64,000 bases of DNA from Paenarthrobacter aurescens (GTDB taxonomy: Bacteria; Actinomycetota; Actinomycetes; Actinomycetales; Micrococcaceae), in NCBI RefSeq assembly GCF_041549525.1, contig NZ_CP157456.1, positions 310,001 to 374,000 on the forward strand. Direction: 5' to 3'. The notes under the pieces were generated by a model that worked only from the letters and a program-made list of their open reading frames with translations, did not search any database and was not told the origin of the DNA. Positions within the stretch are counted from its first letter, which is position 1, and every line of letters starts with the position of its first letter. The translations under genes were made by a program, and so were the position numbers. Shown one piece after another: positions 61,226 to 64,000 of this stretch.

Positions 61226-61577
61226 CCCACTAGCCTAAGCCTGAGCGTTGAACCTGTGGAAGGCGCACTGATGGTGCGGTTGGCGGGCCTTCAGTTATGA
61301 AGCGCCCGACGGCGGGGCGTCGTCGTCCGTGTCCGCACCTTCTGCTTCCTGTCCTTGCTTGGACTGCTTCCGTGAGTGCACCCCAGTTTACGCCGGAGGA
61401 TGGCCGGATTGGGGTCCGCTCTGCGCTGAATACTGTCCACATACGGCACCCTGCTGTCCACATACGGCACTCTGCTCTCCACATACGGCACCAGGCGGCT
61501 CTCGCATACCGAAGCCGTGACATAGGCTGAGGACAGCAGTTCCCCGTGAAACGACTAACTGCCAAGGAGAGGTGAAG
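61226..61577. other. Intergenic region upstream of the EcsC-like gene
   Basis: About 352 bases. Open frames here are short and have no ribosome sites. The clear content is the three 21-bp repeats at 61436-61491. An ATG-proximal AAGGAG belongs to the downstream gene. Confidence 0.5.
61436..61491. repeat. Three direct repeats with exact 21-bp period
   Basis: TCCACATACGGCAC occurs at 61436, 61457 and 61478, each unit separated by CCTGCTG- or TCTGCTC-like spacers. The 21-bp period is two helical turns, placing all copies on one face of DNA. The array ends 87 bases before the EcsC-like gene. It could be an operator array; the same DNA also reads as a 7-residue repeat on the minus strand, without a ribosome site. 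Confidence 0.85.
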
Positions 61578-62393
61578 ATGCCCAAGCGCCCCAACCCGGC
61601 GGTGAAGATCGCCCAGGAAACAGCCCACAATGCAGTGTTTGATGCCCAAGGCAATGCCAAGCCCGGAGTGCACAACGTGCTGCTGAAAGCCGTGGAAGTC
61701 CAACGGCCCTTGGTGCTGGCAAACCTCCGCCGGCTCCAACGCCGCCACCCCAATGACTCCCCGGCTCAACTGGCCGCTAAATTGGAACGCCACTACCTGC
61801 TGGCCATTTCAGGCGGGGGTGCAGCGGTGGGTGCCACCGCCGTCGTGCCTGGTATTGGAACCGCGGCGTCGCTGGGACTATCCGCGCTCGCAACCGTGGG
61901 CTTCCTGGAAACCACAGCACTCTACGCCTCGTCCTTGGCCGAACTGCACGGGATCCGGCTGACTGATCCCGAGCGTGCACAGACCATGGTCATGGCCATC
62001 ATGCTGGGAGAAGAAGGCACGTCCATGCTGGGCGCCCTCAGCGGCCAGTCGCTGGGCCGTGGCAAAGGAGTGACCAACGCATGGGGCCGGACGCTGACCA
62101 AGAAGATTCCAGGCAGTGGATTCGGCGTCATCCGCGACTCCATCCAGCGTGCGTTCCTGAAGAACCTCCTGAAACGGCAAGGTACCGCGTTCCTCGGACG
62201 CGCCCTGCCGTTCGGCGTGGGCGCTGTGGTAGGTGGGGCAGGCAACCTGATGATGGGCCGGGCCGTGGTGTCCACAGCCAAGGAAGCATTCGGTCCGCTC
62301 CCGGATACCGTACCCGGCGAGCTGCTCCCGAACGCGCCAAAGAATGCCCTGAACACAACGCTGGAAGGCGGTAGCAGTGGATCTGAACGCTGA
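61578..62393 (+). CDS. EcsC-like membrane-associated protein
   Basis: A 271-residue protein. A basic N-terminal helix region is followed by glycine-rich hydrophobic segments (GGGAAVGATAVVPGIGTAAS, ATVGFLETTALYASSLAELH) and, near the end, ALPFGVGAVVGGAGNLMMG. The pattern resembles EcsC-family proteins, whose function is poorly known. ATG 61578 has AAGGAG eight bases upstream. The gene overlaps pxpA by 17 bases, which couples the two. Confidence 0.6.
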   Translation: MPKRPNPAVKIAQETAHNAVFDAQGNAKPGVHNVLLKAVEVQRPLVLANLRRLQRRHPNDSPAQLAAKLERHYLLAISGGGAAVGATAVVPGIGTAASLGLSALATVGFLETTALYASSLAELHGIRLTDPERAQTMVMAIMLGEEGTSMLGALSGQSLGRGKGVTNAWGRTLTKKIPGSGFGVIRDSIQRAFLKNLLKRQGTAFLGRALPFGVGAVVGGAGNLMMGRAVVSTAKEAFGPLPDTVPGELLPNAPKNALNTTLEGGSSGSER

Positions 62394-63126
62394 CCTCGGG
62401 GAGTCTTTTGGCTCCTGGACCATGGGAGATGACGCCTCGATGTTCCGCATCGTGAGCAGCGCCAACGTGGCCTGCGGCTTCCACGCGGGTGATCCCCTCA
62501 CCATGCTGGACAGCTGCCGTGCAGCATTCGAGCTGGATGTCCGCGTCGGTGCCCACGTGGGGTACAGAGATCTGGCGGGCTTCGGCCGGCGTTCCCTGGA
62601 TATGACCTTCGACGAGTTGTTCGGTGATGTCCTGTACCAACTGGGCGCCTTGGACGGCATGGCCCACGCGGTGGGAGCTTCAGTGGATTACGTGAAGCCC
62701 CATGGCGCGCTGTACAACAGGATCGTTCGCGACGCTGAGCAGGCCGAGGCAGTAGTGGCTGCCGTCCACGCCTATGATCCAGGCCTGCCGGTGCTGGGTT
62801 TGCCGGGGTCGGCGTGGCTGACTCTCGCTGAGGAATCCGGCCACCCGGTGTTCCGCGAAGCATTCGTGGACCGCGCCTACTTGCCGGATGGAACGTTGGT
62901 GCCGCGCACCCAGGAAGGTTCCGTCCTGCACGACCCCGAGGCCGTTGTAGCTCAGGCCGTGCGGCTCGCAACGCGCAAGGAAGTGCTGGCCATAGACGGA
63001 ACCGTGGTGCCAGTGCAGGCCGATTCGCTGTGCATCCACGGCGATACGCCCGGTGCGGTGAACATGGCTGCTGCGGTTCGGGAGGGCTTGGAGAAGGCCG
63101 GCGTTGAGATTGAAGCATTCGCATAA
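62377..63126 (+). CDS. pxpA: 5-oxoprolinase subunit A (LamB/YcsF family)
   Basis: A 249-residue PxpA: MDLNADLGESFGSWTMGDDA, VSSANVACGFHAGDPLTM, RVGAHVGYRDLAGFGRR and VDYVKPHGALYN hold the conserved Asp, His and Lys residues. With PxpB and PxpC it opens 5-oxoproline to glutamate using ATP. The start is GTG 62377 inside the end of the EcsC-like gene. PxpB is absent: a PxpC-like gene follows after 35 bases. Confidence 0.94.
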   Translation: MDLNADLGESFGSWTMGDDASMFRIVSSANVACGFHAGDPLTMLDSCRAAFELDVRVGAHVGYRDLAGFGRRSLDMTFDELFGDVLYQLGALDGMAHAVGASVDYVKPHGALYNRIVRDAEQAEAVVAAVHAYDPGLPVLGLPGSAWLTLAEESGHPVFREAFVDRAYLPDGTLVPRTQEGSVLHDPEAVVAQAVRLATRKEVLAIDGTVVPVQADSLCIHGDTPGAVNMAAAVREGLEKAGVEIEAFA

Positions 63127-63161
63127 ATCCGTGTCCGTAAACCTGTGACCGGGGAGGCCTC

Positions 63162-63971
63162 GTGGGTGCGGTAGTAGTGGAGCCGGGACCGGGCACCATG
63201 GTTCTGAGCCCTGGGCAAGTACTGGACCGGGCCTCCATGCATTTGGCAAATACCCTGCTGGGTAACCCTGACTCTGCTGCCGGCCTTGAGGTGCTGCTGG
63301 GTGGGCTGAAGTTGCGGTTCGTCACGGGGTCGGCCGTGGCAGTTACTGGTGCCGAGGGCATGGTGACCCTCAACGGCAACGAACTGCCTTTGAACAAGGC
63401 GGTTCGGGTGGCGCCCGGGGCAGTGCTTGAGTTTGGCCGTGCCCTGTTTGGCCTCCGGTACTACGTGGGGATTCAGGGCGGAATTTCGGCACAGGATGAG
63501 CCGGCGCAAGAGAAGGCGCTACCCGCTGGTGCGGCTCTGACGTTCGGGCGGCCGCTTGGCCATGGTTTCCCCGAGGTGAACCATCCCGCCCGGCGTGCTG
63601 TGGATCCGGAACGCCCGGTGGTGGTCAGGGTTTCGCGCGGGCCTCAGGCAGCGAAGTTCGACGCCGGCACGTGGCTGCGCTTGACCAGTGAACCTTGGAT
63701 TCTCTCGCCGGAATCGGATCGAGTAGGTGCGCGACTCGCTGGCCGACCCCTTGACGGTGCTGCTGCTTCCCTGGATGCCGCCGCCGAAGAACCCCAGCAC
63801 CAACCGTTGGCATCGGGCTCAGTCCTGTTGCCGCCGTCGGGCCTTCCGGTGATCGCGCTTGCTGGCCACCCGGCAACGGCCCAATCCCCGGTCATCGCAG
63901 TGGTCCGGGAGGAGGACCTGGACCTGATCGGCCAAGCGCGGCCGGGCCAAATGGTGCATCTCTTGGGTTGA
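63162..63971 (+). CDS. pxpC: PxpC-like 5-oxoprolinase subunit, diverged
   Basis: A 269-residue member of the biotin-dependent carboxyltransferase-like family. VLDRASMHLANTLLGNP, VVVRVSRGPQAAKF and PWILSPESDRVGARLAGRPL are conserved. Compared with typical PxpC the N-terminal DLGRPG segment is missing, the LGSRSTD segment is missing, and the usual TGGYPV near the end reads ATAQSPV. GTG 63162 has GGGAGG, and no frameshift explains the losses. It may be non-catalytic or have another substrate. Confidence 0.8.
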   Translation: MGAVVVEPGPGTMVLSPGQVLDRASMHLANTLLGNPDSAAGLEVLLGGLKLRFVTGSAVAVTGAEGMVTLNGNELPLNKAVRVAPGAVLEFGRALFGLRYYVGIQGGISAQDEPAQEKALPAGAALTFGRPLGHGFPEVNHPARRAVDPERPVVVRVSRGPQAAKFDAGTWLRLTSEPWILSPESDRVGARLAGRPLDGAAASLDAAAEEPQHQPLASGSVLLPPSGLPVIALAGHPATAQSPVIAVVREEDLDLIGQARPGQMVHLLG

Positions 63972-63988
63972 GCGGCTCTTGGGTTGAG
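63960..63988. repeat. Short tandem duplication at the pxpC stop
   Basis: CTCTTGGGTTGAG occurs at 63960-63972 and 63976-63988, a 16-bp period. The first copy contains the last codons and stop of the PxpC-like gene, so the gene end has been duplicated. Confidence 0.75.
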
Positions 63989-64000
63989 TTCTACGCTGTA

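Noticed and set aside
61436..61491. CRISPR array
   Set aside because: Only three short repeats with 7-base spacers and no cas genes nearby.
61291..61491. Minus-strand 66-aa frame with a 7-residue repeat over the 21-bp array
   Set aside because: No ribosome site; the periodicity is explained by the DNA repeat itself.

Overview
The window is high-GC actinobacterial chromosome, most likely from the Micrococcaceae (Arthrobacter/Paenarthrobacter type). Reasons: tight operons joined by ATGA, GTGA and TAATG overlaps, frequent GTG starts, a C50-carotenoid (decaprenoxanthin-type) operon, lipomannan-type mannosyltransferases, GAF-ANTAR RNA-binding regulators, a DUF222/HNH nuclease of the 13E12 type and Ku/LigD end joining. 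No rRNA, tRNA, CRISPR array, insertion sequence or prophage was seen. The window reads as chromosomal backbone with niche metabolic cassettes.

Layout. 0.1-8 kb: DNA protection and repair, with LigD and Ku divergent, a Rho-N/SAP-like small protein, two multi-pass membrane proteins (DUF6766- and DUF6328-like), small stress-type proteins, Dps and a topoisomerase IB. 8-12.2 kb: fructose PTS operon fruR-fruK-fruA-ptsH on the minus strand. 12.5-15.1 kb: two tiny coupled genes, then a GAF-ANTAR regulator flanked by two paralogous cysteine-rich proteins. 15.2-17.8 kb: YbdK-type ligase, VOC protein with AraC regulator, esterase. 18-22.2 kb: disaccharide phosphorolysis (LacI regulator, beta-phosphoglucomutase-like HAD, GH65 phosphorylase) with a perfect LacI-type operator. 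22.2-28.4 kb: PucR regulator divergent from a 2-hydroxyacid oxidase, an amino-acid-type ABC importer and RidA. 28.4-32.3 kb: small genes, a MarR-controlled drug exporter and a LysM-like lipoprotein.

32.3-33.7 kb holds a PheS-like orphan ligase gene. Upstream lie three 17-bp repeats, a promoter, a possible leaderless 23-codon leader ORF and a GC-rich foldable leader. The gene itself is split by a one-base frameshift. 34-36.6 kb: DUF222-HNH nuclease and TspO-like membrane protein. 36.7-43.7 kb: the carotenoid operon idi-crtE-crtB-crtI-crtYe-(crtYf-crtEb fusion), bracketed by two related MarR genes. 43.8-50.2 kb: CPBP-like membrane protein, degenerate EAL protein, two tandem GT87-like membrane glycosyltransferases (the second apparently starting with AUU) and an MptA/B-like mannosyltransferase. 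50.4-54 kb: SGNH hydrolase, MmyB-like regulator, ilvD. 54-56.7 kb: ribulose monophosphate formaldehyde fixation (hxlB-hxlA) divergent from a LuxR-type regulator, with an 18-bp palindrome between them. 57-64 kb: second GAF-ANTAR protein, META lipoprotein, frameshifted glutaminase, MFS exporter, EcsC-like protein, and pxpA-pxpC without pxpB.

The best candidates for something new are the leader and frameshift of the PheS-like ligase, the GAF-ANTAR gene between two Cys-rich paralogs, the CrtYf-CrtEb fusion, the AUU-start glycosyltransferase, the 21-bp repeats before the EcsC-like gene, and the divergent PxpC.
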